DNA of 8,386 bases from Flavobacterium sp. (GTDB taxonomy: Bacteria; Bacteroidota; Bacteroidia; Flavobacteriales; Flavobacteriaceae). Below the pieces are notes generated by a model. The model saw nothing but the letters and a program-made list of their open reading frames with translations. It was not told the origin of the DNA and did no database searches. How positions within the stretch are numbered: position 1 is the first letter of the stretch; each line of letters opens with the position of its first letter. Made by a program: the position numbers and the translations under genes. The stretch is taken from the NCBI GenBank assembly GCA_030682755.1, contig JAUXNR010000898.1, positions 1 to 8,386 on the forward strand, in the 5' to 3' direction. Positions 1 to 6,900 of this stretch are shown one piece after another.

Positions 1-1093
1 ACGGTGATCGGACTTCGTGACTGATCATACCGACTATCCTGTTTTTAAAGCTTAGATTTTGCTTAATTTGATAATTGGCTGTTTCTAATTGTTTCTCGTA
101 TTCAAAATTGATTTTGGTAAAATAACCCAGAACAATTGTAATCAATATCATAACTACCAATAAGGCAAAAATGCTGTAATTTTTAATGGAAGAATTGGTG
201 TCGGATTGTTTTTGAAATTTATCTTTTACAACACTTTTAACTTCCTGAGAATAGTTTGAAAATTGATTTAAAATAGCCTTTGCCTTTTCATTTATGCTGT
301 TATTGTTTGCAATCAATTCTAATTCTTTGTCATTCAACGCATGTAATTTGGTTTTAAAATCTAAAAATTGACGTTGATAATATTGATTTACATTCTTAAA
401 AGCCAAACGCAATTGATCTTCTATGCTCCCGGTTTCCACTTCTTTTCCATACTTCATGGTTACTTTAATATTCATGGTTTCTTTTTGAATATCAACTTTT
501 CCTGAAATAGCATCCATTAACCTGCTGAATAAATTCTTTTTTGAAATGCTGTCCAAAACCATATGAGACTCAACATCCACACTGTTTAATATTTCATTTT
601 CTTTAAATTGCTTCATTTGAAACACATCATCAACAGGCTCAAAATTTAATGTCTCGGCTAGCGTAACATCTAACTCGGTCTTGAGTAACTTTATGGATTG
701 ATTAATGTCTGAATGTCTTTTTTGTAAGGCTTTAAAAACATCATTTTCATGATAAATCCCATGCAGACTATCAAGGTTAGTTGTCAAGGTATTCATAGTT
801 GAAAAGTAATTTTTCAATGCAGTTGTATCTTTTGTGTAAAGAAATTTATGAAAGTATTCCTGAGCTGATGCCAAGTCATTTTTGAATGTTTGTACCATAT
901 CATCCGTTTCTTCCACAATTTGTAAATCAGATTGAATGGATTGGAGTTTTGACTTGTTTACCGTTTCATTAAAAACTATAATCAAAACCAATACCTGAAG
1001 TAAAATAATTAACGACAATAAAACATAGTGCAACATTTTACGCCGCTCATTTTTTATATCCGGAAAAAACAATTTCTGAATAAATGAATTCAT
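1..1093 (-). CDS. Sensor histidine kinase, N-terminal part (runs off the left edge)
   Basis: This is the first 364 codons of a membrane sensor kinase, read from an ATG at 1093 down to the window edge without a stop. Such proteins sense an envelope signal and autophosphorylate on histidine. Seen: a basic N-terminus, a first membrane segment at about residues 21-41, a mostly helical extracytoplasmic region of about 260 residues, a second membrane segment at about 306-325, a short charged linker, then the H-box MISHEVRSP with the phospho-acceptor at His359. The H-box lies only about 34 residues after the second segment, so no HAMP domain fits between them. The stretch around residues 80-110 resembles CHASE3/4HB-type helical sensors, which is inference. 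The ATP-binding domain, and any receiver domain of a hybrid kinase, would lie outside the window. It is transcribed in the same direction as the LRR gene but is separated from it by a terminator, so it probably has its own promoter. The signal and the partner regulator are unknown. Confidence 0.88.
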   Translation of the reverse strand, partial: MNSFIQKLFFPDIKNERRKMLHYVLLSLIILLQVLVLIIVFNETVNKSKLQSIQSDLQIVEETDDMVQTFKNDLASAQEYFHKFLYTKDTTALKNYFSTMNTLTTNLDSLHGIYHENDVFKALQKRHSDINQSIKLLKTELDVTLAETLNFEPVDDVFQMKQFKENEILNSVDVESHMVLDSISKKNLFSRLMDAISGKVDIQKETMNIKVTMKYGKEVETGSIEDQLRLAFKNVNQYYQRQFLDFKTKLHALNDKELELIANNNSINEKAKAILNQFSNYSQEVKSVVKDKFQKQSDTNSSIKNYSIFALLVVMILITIVLGYFTKINFEYEKQLETANYQIKQNLSFKNRIVGMISHEVRSP

Positions 1094-1191
1094 AAGTTAT
1101 CAGCAAAATAGTACTCTTTTCATTCTTAATAAAAAGTGTACTGATTTTATTTTTAGGGTTTAGAAATATATAATTTGTTTTTTTAAGTCTA

Positions 1192-1224
1192 CAAAGTTTT
1201 GAATCAATCTAACTGGACCACAAA
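1192..1224 (-). promoter_or_regulatory. Candidate promoter of the histidine kinase
   Basis: On the minus strand there is AAACTTTG (1199-1192), one mismatch from the Bacteroidota -7 box TAnnTTTG. A TTTG (1224-1221) lies upstream of it with a 21-nt spacer, an acceptable -33 position. Transcription would start about 90 nt before the kinase ATG. The match is imperfect in AT-rich DNA, so this is only a candidate. Confidence 0.3.
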
Positions 1225-1305
1225 TAAACAATCATGACACTTCATGCTGTTTTACAAACATGATGCAATCACAAAGCAAATTAATAAAATAAAATAGGAT
1301 TTTTA

Positions 1306-1323
1306 TGTAGAATATATTCTACA
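1306..1323. repeat. 18-bp perfect palindrome, possible operator
   Basis: TGTAGAATATATTCTACA reads identically on both strands, with no spacer. It lies between the LRR terminator and the kinase gene, about 210 bp upstream of the kinase start. A dyad of this size fits the binding site of a dimeric regulator, but nothing in the window identifies the protein. It is not a terminator: it has no GC-rich stem and no T tract. Confidence 0.5.
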
Positions 1324-1325
1324 GT

Positions 1326-1358
1326 CAAACAATTGTTAATTTTCAATACAATTGTTTG
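1326..1358. repeat. Inverted repeat with 10-bp arms, 13-nt loop
   Basis: The arms CAAACAATTG (1326-1335) and CAATTGTTTG (1349-1358) are perfectly complementary. The element starts two bases after the 18-bp palindrome and ends about 10 bp before the LRR terminator stem. The stem is AT-rich and neither strand has a T run directly after it, so a second terminator is unlikely. A regulatory dyad or a small RNA hairpin is possible. Confidence 0.5.
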
Positions 1359-1367
1359 GAAAAATAA

Positions 1368-1400
1368 AAAACCTCGCGGTCAAAAAGACGGCGAGGTTTT
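1368..1400 (-). terminator. Rho-independent terminator of the LRR gene
   Basis: On the minus strand, arms AAAACCTCGC and GCGAGGTTTT pair perfectly around a 13-nt interior. Within the interior GTC and GAC can also pair, around a TTTTT loop, after one C-C mismatch. The closing arm runs into a T-rich tail (GAGGTTTTTTATTTTT). It begins about 20 nt after the LRR stop codon, the expected place. The opposite strand has a much weaker tail. Confidence 0.9.
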
Positions 1401-1419
1401 AAAAAAATAGGTTATATCT

Positions 1420-2271
1420 CTAGTCCGGTGAACCCACCAAACCTGTATTATCAGATAAAAGCATTAATCGTACGGCTACTCCTTTTTCATTAAGCATTGT
1501 CATTTGAAAGGAATCTTTATTTGCCATGGCATATGAAATCAATCCCGTAAATTTATTGTAAGAGATATTTAATTCTTTTAAGTTCTTCAATTTTTCAATC
1601 TCAAAAGGAACCTGCCCAATAAAATTGTTTTCAAAAAGACTTAGATTTTCTAATTTTTTCAAATTTTCTATCTCATAACTTAGTCTTCCCGAAAAATTGT
1701 TACTGCTCAACATCAAAACTTTCAGTTGTGTCAAACTATACAATTGACTTGGTAATTCACCTTCCAAGCTGTTATTGAACAAAGAAAGGGTTTCTAAATT
1801 TTTCAAATTTCCTATTTCACTAGGCAAAGTACCTGTTAAATTATTCATATACAACTCCAAAGACTGTAAACTTGTAATAGTCCATAAACTCGACGGAATT
1901 GTGCCGGTCAATTTATTAAATGAAATATTTAATTGTTTTAAATGCGTCAAATTTCCAATAGATTGAGGAATAGTTCCGCTCAAATCATTTTTAAAAAGAT
2001 TCAATGTTTCTAAAAACTTCAAGCCGGATAACGCTTCCGGCAACTGACCTTGTAGGTTATTATTAGGTAAAGAAATACCAACAACTCTGTCGTTAACAAC
2101 CGTTACACCATAAAAATTTTCTACTGGCCCGTTGATGTCCCAAGTGGTTTTCCATTGTTTGCCATTAGTAGCTTCATAGAATTTCAATAAAGCTTCTTTA
2201 TCTGTTGATGAAACTTCCGCAAAAGCAGTAAAAGCCATCAAGCTTATCAAAACTAAAGTAATTTTTTTCAT
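1420..2271 (-). CDS. Exported plant-type leucine-rich repeat protein
   Basis: A 283-residue protein predicted to be exported. Seen: a Sec signal peptide (Lys2-Lys3, then a hydrophobic core, with AFA at 16-18 giving probable cleavage after Ala18). An N-terminal cap at about 22-60 follows, with the EALLKFYEATNG and W-containing segment typical of bacterial LRR proteins. Then come eight leucine-rich repeats starting at residues 63, 87, 111, 135, 159, 183, 207 and 231, each exactly 24 long, matching the pattern LxxLxLxxNxLxGxIPxxLxxLxx. A 29-residue tail ends the protein. LRR solenoids usually bind proteins or glycans; this one's ligand is unknown. There is no catalytic domain, no lipobox, no membrane anchor after the signal peptide, and no room for a type IX secretion C-terminal domain, so periplasmic location or release by another route is inferred. 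The gene appears monocistronic, with its own promoter and terminator. The ATG is fixed by the signal peptide. Confidence 0.9.
   Translation of the reverse strand: MKKITLVLISLMAFTAFAEVSSTDKEALLKFYEATNGKQWKTTWDINGPVENFYGVTVVNDRVVGISLPNNNLQGQLPEALSGLKFLETLNLFKNDLSGTIPQSIGNLTHLKQLNISFNKLTGTIPSSLWTITSLQSLELYMNNLTGTLPSEIGNLKNLETLSLFNNSLEGELPSQLYSLTQLKVLMLSSNNFSGRLSYEIENLKKLENLSLFENNFIGQVPFEIEKLKNLKELNISYNKFTGLISYAMANKDSFQMTMLNEKGVAVRLMLLSDNTGLVGSPD
1510..2085 (-). repeat. Eight tandem 72-bp units encoding the LRRs
   Basis: The coding DNA of residues 63-254 is an eight-unit tandem array with a 72-bp period. Some units remain alike at the base level. For example 1562-1590 and 1922-1950, five units apart, match at 24 of 29 positions. 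The segments near 1643-1680 and 1788-1825, two units apart, are also very similar. This indicates growth by internal duplication. Confidence 0.8.
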
Positions 2272-2310
2272 GTCTTAAGTAGATTTGGGGTTTAAAACAG
2301 TGTAAACATA

Positions 2311-2332
2311 GCACATTTAATCGTTTATGTGC
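2311..2332. repeat. Inverted repeat at the LRR transcription start region
   Basis: GCACAT (2311-2316) and ATGTGC (2327-2332) form perfect 6-bp arms around 10 bases. The element abuts the predicted -7 box and covers the expected start site. It could be a repressor operator or a hairpin at the 5' end of the LRR transcript. The arms are short, so chance is possible. Confidence 0.35.
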
Positions 2333-2339
2333 AAATATA
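2332..2339 (-). promoter_or_regulatory. -7 box of the LRR gene promoter
   Basis: TATATTTG on the minus strand is a perfect match to the Bacteroidota -7 consensus TAnnTTTG. It would start transcription around 2325, giving a leader of about 50 nt before the ATG at 2271. No clear TTG lies at the usual -33 distance; the nearest is about 30 nt upstream. Confidence 0.5.
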
Positions 2340-2532
2340 ATCGATGAAATGCATATTTAATGAATTTAACAAGATATAATCTTACAAATTTTAACGGTTT
2401 TTGTAGAAAATAATTAATTGCTTTGTAGCACAAAAAGAAACAGATGGTATCTTCTTATTTTTTAGCCTGTTAGCTTTTTAAAAAGTGTGAAAGTCTGTTA
2501 AAATCAGTCACCATTAGTGCTTTATATACGGA

Positions 2533-2570
2533 TTGTTGATAACTAATAATTGTATTATCTATTATTTTTG
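2533..2570 (+). promoter_or_regulatory. Distal candidate promoter of the efflux operon
   Basis: TATTTTTG (2563-2570) matches TAnnTTTG exactly. TTG triplets at 2533-2535 and 2536-2538 could serve as the -33 element, though the 24-nt spacer from the nearer one is slightly long. Transcription from here would begin near 2577 and give a leader of about 345 nt carrying both repeat arrays and the G-poor tract. Confidence 0.4.
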
Positions 2571-2596
2571 ACAATACAGACGGGTCATAGACGAAT

Positions 2597-2652
2597 CAAA
2601 CCCATAGCAAACCCATAATCAAGCCATAGTAAAGTCATGACAAAGCCATGGT
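2597..2652. repeat. Degenerate 10-12-bp direct-repeat array
   Basis: Five consecutive units share a core of the type CAAACCCATAG: 2597-2607, 2608-2619, 2620-2630, 2631-2640 and 2641-2652. A sixth, looser GTCATAG copy lies at 2584-2590. The invariant part is CAT preceded by an A-rich run and one or more C or T. The 10-12-bp period is close to one helical turn, so the copies face the same side of DNA. This could be a cluster of binding sites or a decayed simple repeat. Confidence 0.55.
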
Positions 2653-2660
2653 TGTGGTAC

Positions 2661-2820
2661 CCCAAAATTCACAAATCACAACGCCCATCTGTCACAAAAA
2701 ATTCAACTAATCCGTAACACCCACACTAAACATACAACTTTCAACATATCCCACCCAACATACTCTTATCTATTCACTTTTCTCTATTCACTAATCACTA
2801 ATCACTATCCCCCCAAATCA
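2661..2820. other. G-depleted, C/A-rich tract upstream of the efflux operon
   Basis: By my count the plus strand has 3 G and 56 C in these 160 bases, an extreme strand bias compared with the flanking genes. There is no open frame of note. If transcribed, the RNA would be almost unstructured and C-rich, a composition known to favour Rho loading. Whether it is transcribed depends on which upstream promoter is used. Confidence 0.7.
2770..2811. repeat. 7-bp tandem repeat array
   Basis: Six units occur in strict 7-base register: CTATTCA, CTTTTCT, CTATTCA, CTAATCA, CTAATCA, CTATCCC. The array lies at the downstream end of the G-poor tract. Copies three to five are the best preserved. It looks like a slippage-type simple repeat, and no function is evident. 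Confidence 0.7.
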
Positions 2821-2867
2821 AATGTTAAATAAAAATTAAGTAGAAAAGCTTTTAGAATTTTAAAAAT

Positions 2868-2875
2868 TAAATTTG
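2868..2875 (+). promoter_or_regulatory. Proximal candidate -7 box of the efflux operon
   Basis: TAAATTTG fits TAnnTTTG exactly and would give a start near 2882 and a leader of about 40 nt, an ordinary length. No TTG sits at -33. That region instead contains the palindrome AAAAGCTTTT (2844-2853) followed by AG. It is an alternative or addition to the distal promoter. Confidence 0.4.
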
Positions 2876-2921
2876 GCGGTAACTAAATACTACAAATCAA
2901 GGCTTAACAAAAAGACACTTA

Positions 2922-3989
2922 ATGAAACTAAAAAATATAATTATTTTAACTTTAATCGTCGGATTAATGGCTTTAATAACGTACCGCATCATTTCCAACA
3001 AAAACAAAAACGAAAGTGCTGCCTCAAAAGGACCTACAGCAAAAACCATGACTTCTGTAAATGGAATGGTCTTAAGTCCACAAAAATTCTCGAACGAATT
3101 AACCCTTTCAGGAAGTATTGATGCCAACGAACAAATTGAACTTAGAAGTGAAGTTTCTGGAGTTGTGCAAGGAATATTCTTCAAAGAAGGAAGCTTTGTA
3201 AACAAAGGCCAACAATTGATTAAAGTCAATGATATCGAATTAAGAGCTCAATTATCACAAGCCAAAACAATGCAATCCTTGGCGGCAGAAAACGAGCGAA
3301 GAGCCAAATTACTCCTGGAAAAAGAAGCCATAAGCCAAGAAGAATATGAAATAGCTTCTGCTGAATTTCAATCCGCAAAAGCTCAGACTCAATTAATTCA
3401 AGCTCAAATTGCCAAAACGGCTATTGTTGCTCCATTTTCAGGCAGAATTGGTTTGCGATCGATTTCTCCCGGAACCTATGTAACGCCCACCACGTTAATT
3501 GCCAAATTAGTAAACAACACCCAAGTTAAAATTACTTTTTCAATTCCCGAAAAATATGCTTCACTCATAAGAATTAATACGAATTTAAGTTTTACAACTG
3601 CCGGAGGAAAAGAAGCCTATTCGGCTACCATTTATGCTATTGAACCGGCAGTTGAAGAAGCCACAAGAACCCTGCAAATCAGAGCACTTGCAGAAAATAA
3701 AGAGGGTAAATTAATTCCCGGAACTTTTGCAAACATTACGTTACCATTAGAAAATTTGGACGATGCCATTTTAATTCCGAACGAAGCCATCATTCCAATT
3801 CAAAACGGCAAAAAAGTATTCATTTTAGAAAATGGCAAAGCAAAAGAAGTCATCATAGAAACCGGAAATAGAACCGAAAAAGAAATATTGGTAACATCCG
3901 GATTAAAAATTGGTGACACGCTCATTACTTCAGGTATTATGGCCGTAAGAGTGGGTAGCGATGTAAAAGTTAATTTGTCTAAAAACTAA
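2922..3989 (+). CDS. RND efflux periplasmic adaptor (membrane fusion protein)
   Basis: A 355-residue adaptor that joins the inner-membrane pump to the outer-membrane channel. Seen: an uncleaved-looking N-terminal membrane anchor at about 5-23 with no lipobox cysteine; the first lipoyl half-motif at about 72-103 (SGVVQGIFFKEGSFVNKGQ); an alpha-helical hairpin at about 105-166; the second lipoyl half at about 168-198 (IVAPFSGRIGLRSISPGTYV); a beta-barrel domain at about 200-275; and a membrane-proximal domain at about 280-350. The hairpin carries the RLS motif as Arg127, Leu131 and Ser138, spaced as in AcrA (R-x3-L-x6-S), which in that family contacts the TolC tip. The length is typical. The ATG at 2922 directly precedes the anchor and there is no better upstream start. 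It is the first gene of the operon, with its stop 5 bp before the pump start, and no Shine-Dalgarno sequence is present. The family is certain; the substrate is unknown. Confidence 0.96.
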   Translation: MKLKNIIILTLIVGLMALITYRIISNKNKNESAASKGPTAKTMTSVNGMVLSPQKFSNELTLSGSIDANEQIELRSEVSGVVQGIFFKEGSFVNKGQQLIKVNDIELRAQLSQAKTMQSLAAENERRAKLLLEKEAISQEEYEIASAEFQSAKAQTQLIQAQIAKTAIVAPFSGRIGLRSISPGTYVTPTTLIAKLVNNTQVKITFSIPEKYASLIRINTNLSFTTAGGKEAYSATIYAIEPAVEEATRTLQIRALAENKEGKLIPGTFANITLPLENLDDAILIPNEAIIPIQNGKKVFILENGKAKEVIIETGNRTEKEILVTSGLKIGDTLITSGIMAVRVGSDVKVNLSKN

Positions 3990-3994
3990 ATCAG

Positions 3995-6900
3995 ATGAGT
4001 TTATCAACCTTAAGCATCAAACGACCTGTTTTAGCCATTGTGATGAATTTAATCATTCTGTTATTCGGAATTATTGGATTTACCTATTTGGGCGTTCGCG
4101 AATTCCCATCCATTGATCCGGCACAAATTACAGTGCAAACGAGTTATACAGGAGCAAATGCTGACATTATTGAATCGCAAATTACAGAACCGCTCGAAAA
4201 AGCCATCAATTCAATTGACGGAATTCGAAACATCTCTTCCACAAGTGCCCAAGGATCAAGTGTGATTTCTATCGAATTTAATTTAGATAAAAACCTGGAA
4301 GAAGCAGCCAATGATGTTCGTGATAAAGTATCGCAAGCCATAAGAAGCTTACCGCAGGATTTAACTGCTCCTCCTGTGGTTTCAAAAGCAGATGCAGATT
4401 CAGATCCCATCTTAACCATGACCATGAAAAGTGACAACAAAAATGTTTTGGAACTCACTGATTATGCCGAAAATGTAATCTTGCAACGACTACAAACCAT
4501 TCCGGGAGTAAGTAGTGTTCGTATTTGGGGTGAACGAAAATATGCCATGAGATTATGGATAGATCCGGTGAAATTAGCAGCTTATGGTTGCACCGCTTCG
4601 GACGTTTTGAATGCATTGAACAAACAAAATGTAGAACTTCCATCCGGAAAATTAACCGGAGACAATACCGAATTAACCGTTAAAACTCTTGGAAACTTAT
4701 CCACCGAGGAAGACTTTAATAACATAATTGTAAAATCGGAAGGTGATAAAATTGTAAGATTAAGCGATGTCGCAAAAGCCAGCCTGGAAGCTGAAAACCT
4801 GGAAACACGTTTAAGTGATGCTGGTCAAACCATGATTGGATTGGCAATAACACCTCAACCCGGCACAAATTATTTGGATATCTCTGAAGAATTTTACAAA
4901 CAATATGAGGAACTGAAAAAAGATTTGCCAAAAGAATTCGAACTCAATGTTGCTATTGATACTACCCTATTCATCAAAAAAGCGATTCTTGAAGTAGCCG
5001 AAACACTATTGATTGCTTTAATATTAGTGACCTTGGTTATTTATCTGTTTTTTAGAGATTGGGCCATTGCAATTCGTCCTTTGATTGACATACCGGTTTC
5101 ATTGATGGCCACATTTTTTATCATGTACATCTGTGGTTTTTCCATTAACGTACTAACATTATTAGCAATCGTTTTAGCAACAGGACTCGTTGTGGATGAC
5201 GGAATTGTAGTAACCGAAAACATTTTCAAAAAAGTAGAAGAAGGCATGTCGCCAATTGAAGCAGCCATAAAAGGTTCCAATGAAATATTTTTTGCCGTTA
5301 TTTCTATTTCAATTACGCTGGCAGCAGTTTTTCTCCCCATTATTTTCTTAGAAGGTTTTGTCGGACGACTGTTTCGGGAGTTTGGGATTGTCATTGGAGC
5401 AGCCGTCCTCATATCAGCCTTTGTCTCCTTGAGTTTGACCCCAATGTTAAATGCCTATTTGATGAAAGGCGGAAAGCAAAAACGTTCAAAATTTTATGAA
5501 ATGACAGAACCATTTTATGAAAACCTGAACAAAGGATATGCGTCAACCTTAGAAAAATTCATGAGAAAGAAATGGTTGAGTTTTCCCATTTTGATTGCTT
5601 GTTTAGGGCTTTCGGCTTTGTTTTATGTGTCACTTCAAAAAGAAACGGCTCCTTATGATGACCGAAGCATGATTTTAATGAATGTAACCGGACCCGAAGG
5701 TGCTACATATGATTACATGGATCGATTCATGCAAGAGATATCACAATTAATTACAGATTCTATACCGGAAAAAAAAGTGAGTTTGATTGTAACGTCACCG
5801 GGATTCAGTGCCGGTTCTGTCAACCGAGGTTTTGCAAGACTTTCTTTAATAGATCCTGCTGATAGAGAACGTTCTCAAAAAGAAATTGCACAAAAACTGA
5901 CCGGTTTAACCAAAAATTACAATGATGCCAAATCATCAGTTTCAGAACAACCAACAATATCTGTAAACCGTCGTGGCGGATTACCTGTGCAATTTATTAT
6001 TCAGGCAAAAAACTTTGAAATGCTGGAAGAAAAAATTCCGGAATTTATGGAAGAAGCTTCAAAAGACCCTACGTTCTCCATAACCGATGTAAATTTAAAA
6101 TTTAACAAGCCTGAAATTTATATTACGATAGACCGTGAAAAAGCAGAATCATTAGGCGTTTCTGTGTTGGATGTGGCTCAAACCATTCAACTTTCTTTGA
6201 GCGGACAACGCTTTGGTTATTTTTTAATGAACGGAAAACAATACCAAGTTATTGGTCAATTTGATAAAAAAGACAGAAACCAACCGCTGGATTTAGCTGC
6301 AATTTTTGTGAGAAGCAGTACCGGACAATTAATCCAATTAGATATTGTTGTTACGATTGAAGAACAAAGCAGTCCTCCGCAATTGTTTCACAACAACCGA
6401 TACATGTCGGCCACCGTTTCTGCCGGATTAGCTCCGGGAAAAAGTATAGGCGACGGAATTGATGCTATGGAACGAATTAAAGAAAAAGTCTTAGATGAAA
6501 CTTTTACAACTGATTTGGGTGGTGAGTCTCGTGATTTTGCCGAAAGTAATTCAAATACAATGTTTGCTTTTGGTTTAGCTTTACTATTAATATTTCTCAT
6601 CTTAGCCGGACAATTTGAAAGTTTTATTGATCCGTTTATCATTATCTTAACGGTACCCATGGCGGTTGCCGGAGCTTTATTTTCGCTTTGGCTTTTTGGA
6701 CAAACCTGGAATATTTTCAGCCAAATCGGAACTGTCATGCTGATTGGTTTAGTTACCAAAAACGGTATTCTAATTGTTGAATTTGCCAATCAATTGCGAG
6801 AGCAAGGTCATTCAAAATATGATGCAGTAATGGAAGCTGCAGAATCTCGATTACGTCCTATTTTAATGACCAGTTTAACATTAGCATTAGGAGCCATGCC

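Larger units (their letters stand above)
1094..1419. other. Non-coding gap between the LRR gene and the kinase
   Basis: No supported gene lies in these 326 bases. Read along the minus strand from the LRR stop, the gap holds the LRR terminator, the 10-bp-arm inverted repeat, the 18-bp palindrome, the weak kinase promoter candidate, and an AT-rich kinase leader without a Shine-Dalgarno sequence. Confidence 0.75.
2272..2921. other. 650-bp divergent intergenic region, repeat-rich
   Basis: No convincing gene lies between the divergent LRR gene and the efflux operon. The LRR leader and promoter occupy 2272-2340. From 2341 to 2530 I see only AT-rich DNA with small palindromes. From 2533 to 2875 there are two candidate plus-strand promoters, a degenerate direct-repeat array, a G-depleted tract and a 7-bp repeat array. 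The final 45 bases form an A-rich leader without a Shine-Dalgarno sequence. An open frame over 2873-3121 is a shadow of the adaptor gene. Confidence 0.7.

Noticed and set aside
1326..1358. Second intrinsic terminator
   Set aside because: The stem is AT-rich and neither strand has a T run immediately after it; a better terminator lies 10 bp away.
1775..1966. 63-codon plus-strand frame inside the LRR gene
   Set aside because: It is antisense to the repeat-coding region, and its open frame is a by-product of the 72-bp periodicity.
2474..2485. Palindrome CTTTTTAAAAAG as a regulatory site or terminator
   Set aside because: It is made almost only of A and T runs, expected by chance in such AT-rich DNA, and has no GC stem.
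2597..2811. CRISPR array
   Set aside because: The repeats are 7-12 bp, degenerate and directly adjacent, without unique spacers, and no cas gene is present.
2873..3121. 82-codon plus-strand open frame overlapping the adaptor start
   Set aside because: It overlaps the clear adaptor gene in another frame, starts inside the proximal -7 box, and its basic, low-complexity product resembles no family I know.
4144..4458. Minus-strand open frames within the pump gene, also at 5041-5412 and 6388-6789
   Set aside because: They lie antisense to a strongly conserved RND gene. Their products have no domain, signal or start context and are shadows of the pump coding frame.
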